This document shows positions 19,069-27,535 of a stretch of DNA of 64,000 nt, in pieces. Each line of letters starts with the position of its first letter. Within the stretch, counting starts at the first letter, position 1. The stretch is from Bacillota bacterium (lineage in GTDB: Bacteria > Bacillota > Dethiobacteria > Dethiobacterales > Dethiobacteraceae): NCBI GenBank assembly GCA_012521405.1, contig JAAYMK010000124.1:1-64000 (forward strand). The letters are read 5' to 3'. The notes under the pieces are model-generated. The model had not been told where the DNA came from, made no database searches, and worked only from the letters and a program-made list of their open reading frames with translations. Made by a program: the position numbers and the translations under genes.

Positions 19069-19097
19069 ATTCTAACTTCTATTTTATTCAGAGTCAA
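19069..19097 (-). promoter_or_regulatory. promoter of the MFS gene
   Basis: TTGACT (19097-19092), a 17-base spacer and TAGAAT (19074-19069). Confidence 0.72.
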
Positions 19098-19106
19098 GCA
19101 ATATTT

Positions 19107-19138
19107 AAAGGTATGCCGTCTTTTACCAGCATACCTTT
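19107..19138 (-). terminator. probable terminator of the purine operon
   Basis: A perfect 10-bp stem (19107-19116/19129-19138) sits 22 bases after purD. The following minus-strand tract TTTAAATATT is only moderately T-rich, so termination may be leaky. Confidence 0.5.
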
Positions 19139-19159
19139 TAGTTTTTCTCACATTATGCT

Positions 19160-20434
19160 TTATCGATGTTTTAAAGCTTTTTGGCCAATATCCTTCCGGT
19201 AATGGGCACCTTCAAATTTAATCAGCTTTACGGCGTTATAAGCTTTCTCTAAAGCAGCCTCCAAGGTCCCGGCCCAGGCCGTAACCCCAAGCACACGTCC
19301 TCCGGCGGTCACAAATTTTTCCTCCTGCTTTGCCGTGCCGGCATGAAACACATATGTATCTTCCAAGGCACTAACTTCATGTAAGCCTTGAATTTCTTGC
19401 CCGGTGGTATAATCCCCGGGGTAGCCGGCAGAAGCCATGACCACACAGGCAGTATGGTTATCATACCAGACAATTTCTTGCTCATGGAGCTTCCGGTTCA
19501 ATACGGAAAGCATAATCTCCACCAAGTCACTTTTGAGACGGGGCAAGACCACTTGACACTCGGGATCACCAAAACGGACATTATATTCTAAAACTTTAGG
19601 TCCGGCTTCAGTAATCATCAAACCGGCATAAAGTACACCTTGATATACTATTCCTTCTTGGCGCAAACCTCTGATGGTGGGCTTGAGAATTTCTGCTTCC
19701 ACCTGTTCCAGCAATGCCGGCGTTAAAACAGGAGCGGGTGAATAAGCACCCATACCGCCGGTATTAGGTCCTTGGTCGTGATCATATACAGCTTTATGGT
19801 CTTGGGAAGATACCATGGGGATGACAGTTTCCCCGTCAGTAAAGGCCAAAACAGAAACTTCCTCGCCCACTAAAAATTCTTCAATTACCACTTTAGCTCC
19901 GGCTTGGCCGAAAACTTTTTGCACCATAATCTGCTCCACCGCCGCCTTTGCTTCGGCAAGGGTTTGAGCCACCACCACGCCTTTACCTGCAGCCAGCCCG
20001 TCTGCTTTAACAACAATGGGAGCACCTTTTTGCTCCAGATAAGCCAAAGCCTCTTGCGGGTCAGTAAAGGTCTGGCTGTGGGCGGTAGGAATTTGATATT
20101 TTTGCATTATTTGTTTGGCAAAAGCTTTACTTGCTTCCAATTGTGCCGCCGCCCTGGTAGGTCCAAAAATAGGAAGTCCTTCCGCTTGAAAAGCATCAAC
20201 AATCCCTGCGGCCAGCGGAGCTTCCGGCCCTACCACGGTTAGCCCGATCTCATGCTCCCGGGCAAATTCCACAAGCTTGTCTATCTTTGCAACCGGTATG
20301 TCAATACACTGGGCAATTTGCGCAATACCGGCATTGCCCGGTGCGCAATATACCTTTTGCACACGGGGGCTTTGCCGCAATTTCCAGACCAGGGTATGTT
20401 CCCGCCCCCCGCTGCCAATCACAAGTACACGCAT
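19160..20434 (-). CDS. purD: phosphoribosylamine-glycine ligase PurD
   Basis: A 424-residue ATP-grasp enzyme that joins glycine to phosphoribosylamine, step 2 of de novo purine synthesis. It starts with MRVLVIGSGGREH, and has KADGLAAGKGV in the ATP-grasp domain, SQDHKAVYDHDQGPNTGGMG, and EYNVRFGDPE metal-binding residues. AGGAGG precedes the ATG. It is the last gene of the purE-F-M-N-H-D unit, 15 bases after purH. Confidence 0.98.
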   Translation of the reverse strand: MRVLVIGSGGREHTLVWKLRQSPRVQKVYCAPGNAGIAQIAQCIDIPVAKIDKLVEFAREHEIGLTVVGPEAPLAAGIVDAFQAEGLPIFGPTRAAAQLEASKAFAKQIMQKYQIPTAHSQTFTDPQEALAYLEQKGAPIVVKADGLAAGKGVVVAQTLAEAKAAVEQIMVQKVFGQAGAKVVIEEFLVGEEVSVLAFTDGETVIPMVSSQDHKAVYDHDQGPNTGGMGAYSPAPVLTPALLEQVEAEILKPTIRGLRQEGIVYQGVLYAGLMITEAGPKVLEYNVRFGDPECQVVLPRLKSDLVEIMLSVLNRKLHEQEIVWYDNHTACVVMASAGYPGDYTTGQEIQGLHEVSALEDTYVFHAGTAKQEEKFVTAGGRVLGVTAWAGTLEAALEKAYNAVKLIKFEGAHYRKDIGQKALKHR

Positions 20435-20449
20435 TTTTTTCCTCCTTGG

Positions 20450-21985
20450 TTAATGTTTGAAATAACGGGTACCGGTCACCACCATGACCAAGCCCTGCTC
20501 ATCACAAGCAGCAATGGCATCCTGATCGTTGACAGAACCTCCGGGCTGGACAATTGCTTTTACACCGGCTGCCGCCGCCGCATCCACGGTATCACGGAAC
20601 GGGAAAAATGCATCTGAGGCCATAATACTACCAACGGCCTTTTCCCCGGCTTGTTCAATGGCAATTTTGGCCGCACCAACCCGGTTCATCTGACCGGCAC
20701 CAATGCCAATGGTCTGCCCGGCTTTCACCAGCACAATGGCATTTGATTTCACATGTTTTACTACTTTCATGCCAAAAACCATATCGGCCAGCTGCTCTGG
20801 CGTCGGTTTTTGCCTGGTGACTGTTTCCCAGTTGTTGGGCTCCACGGCAGCCGTATCCACCGTCTGCATTAAAAGCCCACCGGAAACTTTTTTCACATCA
20901 AATTTGTCCCTCACTGCTGTCAACGGTGCCTCCAGGAGGCGAATATTTTTCTTGCGGGTTAATATAGTTAAAGCTTCCTCTGTGAAACCGGGGGCAATGA
21001 TAACTTCTAAAAAGATCTCACTCATCTTTGCTGCCGTTTCTTTATCTACTTCCCGGTTTACCGCCACAATCCCGCCAAAGATGGAAACAGGGTCGGCTTC
21101 ATACGCCCGCCGATAGGCAGTAAAAAGATCTTTGCCAATGGCTACACCACATGGGTTTGTATGCTTCACTGCCACCGCCGCCGGTTTGCTAAATTCCTGC
21201 ACAATTTCCCATGCGGCGTTGACATCATTTAAATTGTTAAAGGACAATTCACGGCCGTGCAGTTGTTTGGCACGGGCAATGGAACCCGGTGCCGCTTGTG
21301 CTTCTTGATAAAAAGCAGCTTTTTGTTGCGGATTTTCTCCGTAACGCAATTCCTGCACTTTCGTAAAAGACAGCACCAGTTTCTCGGGGAAGTTTTCCGC
21401 ATCTATTTTTTGCCAGAGCCAATTGGCAATCATGGCATCATATGCTGCTGTGTGTCTAAAGGCTTCCGCCGCTAAAGTAAAACGTGTTTTTTCACTTAAA
21501 CTGCCCTTTTCCTGCATTTCTTTTAAGATTTCACCATACCGCTTTGGATTTACCACCACCGCCACATGGGCAAAATTTTTGGCGGCAGCTCGTACCATGG
21601 CAGGTCCGCCAATATCTATATTTTCAATGGCTTCTTCCAGGGTGACATCCGGTTTTGCCACCGTTTGCGCAAAAGGGTAAAGGTTAACGGCCACCAGCTC
21701 AATGGACGGGATTTGGTGTTCCTGCATTTGTCTTTGATGTTCCGGCAGGTCCCGGCGTGCCAAAATACCGCCATGGATTTTAGGATGAAGCGTTTTTACC
21801 CGCCCATCCAAAATCTCCGGGAAACCGGTAAGACAGGACACACTTTGGACGGGAATTTGTGCCTCCTCCAGCACTTTTTTTGTCCCGCCGGTGGAAATAA
21901 TGGTAAAGCCAAGGTCAATTAAACCGCGGGCAAAATCCACAATCCCGGTTTTCTCAGAAACGCTTAACAGCGCCAGCTTATTCAT
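20450..21985 (-). CDS. purH: bifunctional AICAR transformylase / IMP cyclohydrolase PurH
   Basis: A 511-residue enzyme for the last two steps to IMP. The N-terminal MGS-like cyclohydrolase (SVSEKTGIVDFARGL, STGGTKKVL) is followed by the transformylase domain with VKHTNPCG and AFFPFRDTVD. The ATG at 21985 is preferred over an in-frame TTG at 21988. It overlaps the purN stop by 8 bases, so translation is coupled. Confidence 0.97.
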   Translation of the reverse strand: MNKLALLSVSEKTGIVDFARGLIDLGFTIISTGGTKKVLEEAQIPVQSVSCLTGFPEILDGRVKTLHPKIHGGILARRDLPEHQRQMQEHQIPSIELVAVNLYPFAQTVAKPDVTLEEAIENIDIGGPAMVRAAAKNFAHVAVVVNPKRYGEILKEMQEKGSLSEKTRFTLAAEAFRHTAAYDAMIANWLWQKIDAENFPEKLVLSFTKVQELRYGENPQQKAAFYQEAQAAPGSIARAKQLHGRELSFNNLNDVNAAWEIVQEFSKPAAVAVKHTNPCGVAIGKDLFTAYRRAYEADPVSIFGGIVAVNREVDKETAAKMSEIFLEVIIAPGFTEEALTILTRKKNIRLLEAPLTAVRDKFDVKKVSGGLLMQTVDTAAVEPNNWETVTRQKPTPEQLADMVFGMKVVKHVKSNAIVLVKAGQTIGIGAGQMNRVGAAKIAIEQAGEKAVGSIMASDAFFPFRDTVDAAAAAGVKAIVQPGGSVNDQDAIAACDEQGLVMVVTGTRYFKH

Positions 21986-22586
21986 CAATAAAGCACCTTC
22001 TTCCCTGTATTGTTATTTTACCGCGCACCCAAAGATCAATGGCTTTGGGGTACAGGCGGTGCTCAATTTTTTGTATCCGCTCCCGCAAACTTTCCACTGT
22101 ATCGTCATCCCGTACCGTCACGGCTTCCTGCAAAATAATGGGTCCTGTATCCATCCCCTCATCCACAAAATGGACTGTGCAGCCGGTGACTTTTACCCCG
22201 TAGTCAAGGGCAGCGGCAATCCCCTTGGTGCCGGGAAATGCCGGCAGTAAAGCGGGATGAATATTCATGATCCTGTTTTTGTAAGCTTCCACAAATTCAG
22301 GAGAAACCAAACGCATATAACCGGCCAGGACCACCAAATCAATTTTATGCTCCTGTAAATAAGCCACAAGGGCACGGTCATATTCCTGCCGTGAAGCATA
22401 AAGTTGGGGATCAAAAAATTTATTTTTAATACCGTGTTTTTTCGCCCGGGTTAAGGCATAAGCATCTTTTTTATCGCTCAGAACCAGCACCACTTCTGCG
22501 CCACAAATTTTTTTACTTTCCACCGCATCAATAATAGCTTGCAAATTAGTACCGTTACCTGAAGCCAGAACGGCTATACGTTTCAT
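21978..22586 (-). CDS. purN: phosphoribosylglycinamide formyltransferase PurN
   Basis: A 202-residue 10-formyl-THF-dependent transformylase, step 3 of the pathway. It has the N-terminal VLASGNGTNLQAI phosphate loop, the catalytic NIHPALLPAFPG with the essential Asn and His, and the GCTVHFVDEGMDTGPII aspartate motif, here in two pieces VHFVDEG and DTGPII. GAGGAA precedes the ATG. It overlaps purH. Confidence 0.97.
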   Translation of the reverse strand: MKRIAVLASGNGTNLQAIIDAVESKKICGAEVVLVLSDKKDAYALTRAKKHGIKNKFFDPQLYASRQEYDRALVAYLQEHKIDLVVLAGYMRLVSPEFVEAYKNRIMNIHPALLPAFPGTKGIAAALDYGVKVTGCTVHFVDEGMDTGPIILQEAVTVRDDDTVESLRERIQKIEHRLYPKAIDLWVRGKITIQGRRCFIDE

Positions 22587-22607
22587 TTCCTCTTCACTCC
22601 GCAGTTT

Positions 22608-23630
22608 CTATTTAAAAGTTACGCCGCTGCCGCTCACCACTTCACCAAGCAAATAGGGAGTTTCCCCTAAACTTTGCAATAAAGTTACCGCTTTGTCAGC
22701 AGCATCCGGCCTAACCACCAGCACAAAACCAATCCCCATATTAAAAGTCCTGTACATTTCTTGTCTTTCTATTGCCCCCAGCTTTTCCAGCACTTGAAAG
22801 ACAGGCGGCACCGTCCAGGCTTTAGTCTCAATTACCGCCCCCAAACCTTGCGGCAGGCAACGGGGTACATTTTCCACCAGTCCGCCCCCTGTAATATGGG
22901 CCATACCGTTGATTTGCACTTCCTGTAATAATGACAAGATTCCTTTGACGTAAATTCGCGTCGGTGTAAGCAGTTCCTCGCCCAAGGTCTTGCCAAATTC
23001 AGCAATATAAGCGTCCGGCTTCCAATTGGCTTTATGGAAAAATACTTTCCGTGCCAGGGAAAAACCGTTACTATGCAGCCCCGAAGCAGCCAGCCCAATG
23101 AGCACATCTTTTTCCTGCACCTTGCTGCCGTCAATAAGTTGACTGCGTTCAACCACCCCCACGGCAAATCCGGCTAGATCATACTCGCCTTCTGCATAAA
23201 AACCCGGCATTTCCGCCGTCTCGCCGCCAATTAAAGCACAGCCGGCCAGGCGGCAACCGGCGGCAACACCGCTAATAATTTCTGCCACCTGTTCCGGGTT
23301 CAATTTCCCCACGGCTAAATAATCCAGGAAAAAGAGCGGCTCCGCTCCCTGTACCACAATATCGTTTACACACATGGCCACTGCATCTTGGCCAATAGTA
23401 TCGTGCCTGTCCAGCAGAAAGGCAATTTTTAGTTTAGTACCTACACCGTCCGTCCCGGAAACTAAAACCGGCTCCTTGTACGTTGTATTCAAGGCAAACA
23501 AACCGCCGAAGCCACCGATGTCAGTTAAAACTTCTGGCCGCATAGTGGAACGGACATGCTTTTTCATCAGCTCCACAGCTTGATTGCCGGCATCAATATC
23601 AACCCCGGCATCTTTATAGGTATACGCCAA
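22608..23630 (-). CDS. purM: phosphoribosylformylglycinamidine cyclo-ligase PurM
   Basis: A 340-residue AIR synthetase of the PurM/SelD/HypE superfamily. Visible are [12 protein letters not shown] at the N-terminus, [10 protein letters not shown], the [18 protein letters not shown] core and [13 protein letters not shown]. The only usable start is TTG at 23630 with GGGAG 9 bases upstream, since a stop lies three codons before it. It lies between purF and purN. Confidence 0.97.
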   Translation of the reverse strand: MAYTYKDAGVDIDAGNQAVELMKKHVRSTMRPEVLTDIGGFGGLFALNTTYKEPVLVSGTDGVGTKLKIAFLLDRHDTIGQDAVAMCVNDIVVQGAEPLFFLDYLAVGKLNPEQVAEIISGVAAGCRLAGCALIGGETAEMPGFYAEGEYDLAGFAVGVVERSQLIDGSKVQEKDVLIGLAASGLHSNGFSLARKVFFHKANWKPDAYIAEFGKTLGEELLTPTRIYVKGILSLLQEVQINGMAHITGGGLVENVPRCLPQGLGAVIETKAWTVPPVFQVLEKLGAIERQEMYRTFNMGIGFVLVVRPDAADKAVTLLQSLGETPYLLGEVVSGSGVTFK

Positions 23631-23651
23631 GGCTACTTACTCCCTTCACCT

Positions 23652-25064
23652 TTATTTATCATATGGGCACTCCTCAGTGCACACAACCGGATAGCGCCCG
23701 TTAAAACAGGCGGTACAAAATTCTTCTTTAGGCAGGTTTAAACATTCTAGCATCCCGTCTTCACTTAAAAAGCCCAAAGAATCGGCGCCGATTTCCCTGG
23801 CAATTTCTTTAGTTTCTAAACGTGCACCGATTAATTCCTGCGATGTGGCCGTATGCACTCCATAATAACAGGGAGAGATGACAGGTGGTGAAGTAATTAA
23901 AACATGTACTTCTTTGGCGCCGGCTTGCCGCAACATATGCACTATCCGTTTGGATGTCGTTCCCCGGACAATGGAATCATCCACCATGACCACACGTTTG
24001 CCCGCCACAATCTGCCTGACCGGGTTGAGTTTTAGTTGTACACCCAGCGCCCTCAATTCCGGCGAAGGTTGAATAAAAGTACGGCCAATATAGCGATTTT
24101 TCACAAAACCCATTTCGTAGGGCAAGCCTAACTGTTCAGCCACACCGGAGGCGGCGGAAAGTGAAGAATCGGGAACGCCAGTAACAATATCGGCATCCAC
24201 AGGATGTTCCTGCGCCAAGCGCCGGCCGAGGCGCTTGCGTACCATATGCACATTTTGCCCCAACAAATTGCTGTCCGGACGGGCAAAGTAAATATATTCA
24301 AAGACACACATGGCCTGTTTTTCCGTTTCTGCATACTGAAGAGATTGCGGGCCGTTTTTGTCAATGACAACCATTTCCCCGGGCTTAACGTCGCGAATAA
24401 ACTGGGCGCCCACCGTATCAAAGGCGCATGTTTCCGAGGCCAGGACAAAACCTGCTGCCGTTTCCCCCAAAGACAGCGGTCTGATACCATGGGCATCCCG
24501 TATGGCAATTAATTTGTCCGGTGTCATAATGAGAAACGTAAAAGCACCTTTGAGCCGTGGCAATACTTTTTGCAAGGCGGCCACAATCTCACTTTCCCCT
24601 GACCGGGCGATAAGGTGGGCAAGAATTTCGCAGTCTGTGGTAGTTTGAAAAATAGATCCTTCCCTTTCCAGTTGCATGCGCAATTTCCGGCCGTTTACCA
24701 GGTTTCCGTTGTAGACAATGGCAGGGGAACCGCCATAATAGCGGACAATTAATGGTTGCGCATTGACCGGAGAGGTAGAACCGGTGCCGGAATAGCGCAC
24801 ATGGCCCACGGCAATATGTCCCTGTAGTTCCTGCAGTTTAGTCGTCTCGGCAAAAACATCAGAAACCAGCCCGATACCTTTTTCCCCTTTAATATCCCTG
24901 CCGTTAGCCACGGCAATACCCGCACTTTCCTGTCCGCGATGCTGGAGAGCATAAAGCCCATAATAAGTAAGTTGGGCCACATCACTACCCGGTGAATAAA
25001 TGCCGAAAACTCCGCACTCTTCTTTCATTTTGTCTTCAGGCAAATTTATAAGTTCAGCCGCCAT
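23652..25064 (-). CDS. purF: amidophosphoribosyltransferase PurF
   Basis: A 470-residue enzyme that makes phosphoribosylamine from PRPP and glutamine, the committed step. After a short propeptide (MKEE) the N-terminal glutaminase begins with the nucleophile in CGVFGIY. The PRPP-binding loop is VVMVDDSIVRGTT. Four cysteines for the structural [4Fe-4S] cluster of Bacillus-type PurF are present, including CLNLPKEEFCTACF near the C-terminus. The ATG at 25064 has GGGAGG upstream, preferred over a start 13 codons earlier. The use of PRPP as substrate fits control by a PRPP-type riboswitch. Confidence 0.97.
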   Translation of the reverse strand: MAAELINLPEDKMKEECGVFGIYSPGSDVAQLTYYGLYALQHRGQESAGIAVANGRDIKGEKGIGLVSDVFAETTKLQELQGHIAVGHVRYSGTGSTSPVNAQPLIVRYYGGSPAIVYNGNLVNGRKLRMQLEREGSIFQTTTDCEILAHLIARSGESEIVAALQKVLPRLKGAFTFLIMTPDKLIAIRDAHGIRPLSLGETAAGFVLASETCAFDTVGAQFIRDVKPGEMVVIDKNGPQSLQYAETEKQAMCVFEYIYFARPDSNLLGQNVHMVRKRLGRRLAQEHPVDADIVTGVPDSSLSAASGVAEQLGLPYEMGFVKNRYIGRTFIQPSPELRALGVQLKLNPVRQIVAGKRVVMVDDSIVRGTTSKRIVHMLRQAGAKEVHVLITSPPVISPCYYGVHTATSQELIGARLETKEIAREIGADSLGFLSEDGMLECLNLPKEEFCTACFNGRYPVVCTEECPYDK

Positions 25065-25134
25065 GATACTGCCTCCCAGTAAGTTAGTTTCCTCCCTACA
25101 CATCTCCTGCGCTTGCAGGTATTTTTTGCGAAAA

Positions 25135-25662
25135 CTATTTTTTCTGTTCCGCCAAGTATTGCCGCCAACCGCTTTTCGCCAATTTTTCTGCCTTTGCCAT
25201 CACTTGTTTAGCCATCTCTTCTTTATAGGCCACCATTTTGCAGCGCAGATTTTCATCCTTCACACTTAAAATTTGTACCGCCAAGAGTCCTGCATTTTTT
25301 GCTCCGTTGATGGACACGGTAGCCACAGGCACACCTGAAGGCATTTGCACCATTGAATATAATGAATCGGCACCGCCGAGAGTTTTCGTCAAAATAGGTA
25401 CGCCAATCACCGGTAGCTCGGTATAAGCGGCAACCACACCGGCCAGATGCGCCGCCCCGCCGGCACCGGCAATAATTACTTTCATCCCACGGGCTGAAGC
25501 ATTCCTGGCAAATTCCTCCACTTTAGCCGGTGTACGATGGGCAGACATGACAGCCATTTCGTAAGGAACGCCAAATTCCTCCAAAATTTCCGCAGCGGCG
25601 CTCATAACGGCCAGATCTGAATCACTGCCCATAATAATTCCCACTAAAGCATTATTTTCCAT
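25135..25662 (-). CDS. purE: N5-carboxyaminoimidazole ribonucleotide mutase PurE
   Basis: A 175-residue class I PurE with the GSDSDLAVM phosphate loop, SAHRTP and the [16 protein letters not shown] motif. It heads the purine cluster. PurK, purC, purB and purSQL are absent from this cluster and must lie elsewhere. It is separated from the permease by a 150-base gap with a hairpin, so it may be read partly through from the riboswitch promoter. Confidence 0.96.
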   Translation of the reverse strand: MENNALVGIIMGSDSDLAVMSAAAEILEEFGVPYEMAVMSAHRTPAKVEEFARNASARGMKVIIAGAGGAAHLAGVVAAYTELPVIGVPILTKTLGGADSLYSMVQMPSGVPVATVSINGAKNAGLLAVQILSVKDENLRCKMVAYKEEMAKQVMAKAEKLAKSGWRQYLAEQKK

Positions 25663-25782
25663 CCCTAACGCCTCCAGCTAAATTTTCTTCCAATTATGAG
25701 CAAAACCGTATTTAAACATGTAAGTATGTACCATTATTTTAACACTAAAAGCTTTATCACATCAGGAAAGCTAAAGGATTAA

Positions 25783-25803
25783 GGGGCCGCAAAATACGGC
25801 CCC
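25783..25803 (-). terminator. hairpin between the permease and purE
   Basis: A 7-bp GC-rich stem (25783-25789/25797-25803). The following minus-strand bases are only weakly T-rich, so this may be a partial terminator that adjusts the ratio of permease to pur gene expression. Confidence 0.4.
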
Positions 25804-25814
25804 CGTCCGTTATT

Positions 25815-27101
25815 TTAGAGCAGATAAAAAGCCAATGACACCACAAAGAGAACGTACGCAAACCAATGCACTTCCTTGGCACGGCCGGAAGCCAATTTAA
25901 CAATGGGATAAGTAATAAACCCGGCGGCAATTCCATGTGCAATGGAATAGGTTAGCGGCATGGCAATAATGGTCATGAAAGCCGGAAATGCTTCCGTAAA
26001 ATCATTAAAATCTATATCCATAACTGCCCCCAGCATTAAAACCCCTACAATCACCAAAGCGGGAGCAGTAGCTGCACTGGGTACAAGGGTTGCCAGCGGG
26101 GTAAAGAAAAGTGCCAGGAGGAATAAAACCCCAGTTGTAACCGCGGTTAGTCCTGTCCGTCCGCCTTCAGAAACACCGGCACTGGATTCCACATAGGTGG
26201 TAACAGTACTGGTACCAAGCAGCGCTCCCAACATGGTACCGATGGCATCAACCGTCATGGCACCTTTGATTCTGGGCAGGCGACCGTCTTTATCAAGGAA
26301 GCCGGCACGGGCGCTTGTTCCCATTAAAGTGCCTAAAGTATCAAACATATCGACAAAAAGCAGGGAAAAAATCACCATGAAGCCCAGTCTAATGGCGCCC
26401 GGGAAATCAAGTTTTAAAAAGATCGGGGACAAACTGGCGGGAGGTCCCACAATCTCGCCTATGGACTGCGGCACTTGTGTCACACCCACAAACATGCCAA
26501 TAATTGTTGTAATCAGAATCCCGATTAAAATGGCACCCTTTACTTTTAAAGCCATGAGCACAGCCATAATCAGCAGGCCAATTAAAGCTAAAGCCGGTGT
26601 AGTTTCTTTAATATTACCCAAAGCTACAGTCGTGGCCGGATCGCCGACAATAATTCCCACATTCGTCAGGCCGATTAAAGCAATAAATAAACCAATACCG
26701 GCCGCAACAGCCCTCTTTAAACTGGTAGGCAAAGCTTTATCGATTTCCTCCACAATACCAAAAATAGACAGGAGGAAAAAGACAATACCGGAAATAAGCA
26801 CGGCTCCCAAAGCAGCCTGCCAGCCGTATTGGGGCGCAACGGTAAAGGCGAAATACGCATTTAACCCCATACCCGAAGCCAAAGCAAAAGGATAATTGGT
26901 GACAAGTCCCATTAAGATTGTGGTAATGGCTGCAGATAAAATTGTTGCGGTGGCCACGGCAGGCTTGTCCATCCCGGTGGTACCGAGAATATCAGGGTTA
27001 ACAAAAATAATATAGGCCATGGTCATGAATGTTGTAATACCTGCTACAATTTCCGTTCTTACATTGGTGTTGTTTTCCTTCAGTTTAAAAAACTTTTCCA
27101 T
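25815..27101 (-). CDS. pbuG: NCS2 purine permease, PbuG/PbuO type
   Basis: A 428-residue membrane transporter with about 12-14 helices. It begins MEKFFKLKENNTNVRTE, a hallmark of the AzgA/PbuG branch, and has GITTFMTMAYI, ASGMGLNAYFAF and SAGVSEGGRTGLTAV, given here as short pieces. This branch imports hypoxanthine, guanine or adenine by proton symport. AAGGAGG precedes the ATG. It is the first gene after the tandem riboswitch, which fits control by guanine. Confidence 0.93.
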   Translation of the reverse strand: MEKFFKLKENNTNVRTEIVAGITTFMTMAYIIFVNPDILGTTGMDKPAVATATILSAAITTILMGLVTNYPFALASGMGLNAYFAFTVAPQYGWQAALGAVLISGIVFFLLSIFGIVEEIDKALPTSLKRAVAAGIGLFIALIGLTNVGIIVGDPATTVALGNIKETTPALALIGLLIMAVLMALKVKGAILIGILITTIIGMFVGVTQVPQSIGEIVGPPASLSPIFLKLDFPGAIRLGFMVIFSLLFVDMFDTLGTLMGTSARAGFLDKDGRLPRIKGAMTVDAIGTMLGALLGTSTVTTYVESSAGVSEGGRTGLTAVTTGVLFLLALFFTPLATLVPSAATAPALVIVGVLMLGAVMDIDFNDFTEAFPAFMTIIAMPLTYSIAHGIAAGFITYPIVKLASGRAKEVHWFAYVLFVVSLAFYLL

Positions 27102-27128
27102 GGTACAACAAGCCTCCTTAAATTTATT

Positions 27129-27155
27129 TTATGTATAAAAGCTTCTCCTTACCAT
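27129..27155 (-). CDS. possible 8-codon leader peptide
   Basis: A tiny frame (MVRRSFYT) with a perfect GGAGGTG 4 bases before its ATG lies between the riboswitch terminator and the permease. The strong site over such a short frame is unusual but may be chance. Confidence 0.25.
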   Translation of the reverse strand: MVRRSFYT

Positions 27156-27239
27156 CTTTCACCTCCTCAACTTTACTCAAGTTTAGTAATTCTCTGCTAT
27201 AAAAGCAGTTATGCCTGGGATAAAATAAATAGGCTCATG

Positions 27240-27292
27240 AAAAAGCAGCCCAGACGAGTAGGTCAAATGAGCGAAACCTACCCGTCTGGGCT
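27240..27292 (-). terminator. riboswitch expression platform (intrinsic terminator)
   Basis: A 17-bp stem (27276-27292/27247-27263) with a single G-U pair, followed on the minus strand by GCTTTTT. Its 5' arm overlaps the AAAAGCCC end of the ykkC-type aptamer, so ligand binding to that aptamer would prevent termination. Confidence 0.88.
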
Positions 27293-27372
27293 TTTATCCC
27301 TTCGGTGTAGCACATAAAGTGCCTGTGCCACTTGGACCAGCCCGCTTACGCGGCGGAACCCTAGGCACACTT
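27286..27372 (-). promoter_or_regulatory. ykkC-family riboswitch aptamer, probably the PRPP subtype
   Basis: The minus strand shows the hallmark ykkC blocks in order: CTAGGGTTCCG, GGCTGGTCC, and ACACCGAAGGGATAAAAGCCC split as ACACCGAAGGG and ATAAAAGCCC. Subtypes of this fold sense guanidine, ppGpp, PRPP or nucleoside diphosphates. PRPP is preferred because it controls purine genes and sits directly after a guanine aptamer, an arrangement reported for PRPP riboswitches. Sequence alone does not prove the subtype. Confidence 0.85.
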
Positions 27373-27375
27373 TCA

Positions 27376-27442
27376 CCCGTAGTCAGATAATTTACGGTTA
27401 TCTGGTAGAGACTTTCAGGCCATATTCCTGAAATTATACGAG
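27376..27442 (-). promoter_or_regulatory. guanine riboswitch aptamer
   Basis: The minus strand carries the canonical three-way junction: CGTATAAT, ATATGGCC, GTCTCTACC, ACCGTAAAT and CTGACTACG. Stem P1 is 27442-27437/27381-27376. The nucleotide pairing with the ligand is C (GACTACG), which specifies guanine rather than adenine. No terminator separates it from the next aptamer. Confidence 0.93.
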
Positions 27443-27459
27443 TTATTTAATTCACCATT

Positions 27460-27488
27460 AGCTTATCAGATTTGACAAAGCCTGTCAA
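27460..27488 (-). promoter_or_regulatory. promoter of the riboswitch-pbuG transcript
   Basis: A perfect TTGACA (27488-27483), a 17-base spacer and an extended -10 (TGA TAAGCT, 27465-27460). Transcription would start about 12 bases before the guanine aptamer. Confidence 0.62.
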
Positions 27489-27535
27489 TATGCTTTACTT
27501 TTCCCGTCGGCCATGCGAAGTTTGCTATTTTTCGC

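Noticed and set aside
26197-26895. 232-codon plus-strand frame opposite the purine permease
   Set aside because: It lies wholly antisense to a clear membrane transporter gene, has no ribosome-binding site and no recognisable domain.
27376-27442. Adenine-type reading of the purine aptamer
   Set aside because: The ligand-pairing position is C (GACTACG), which specifies guanine.
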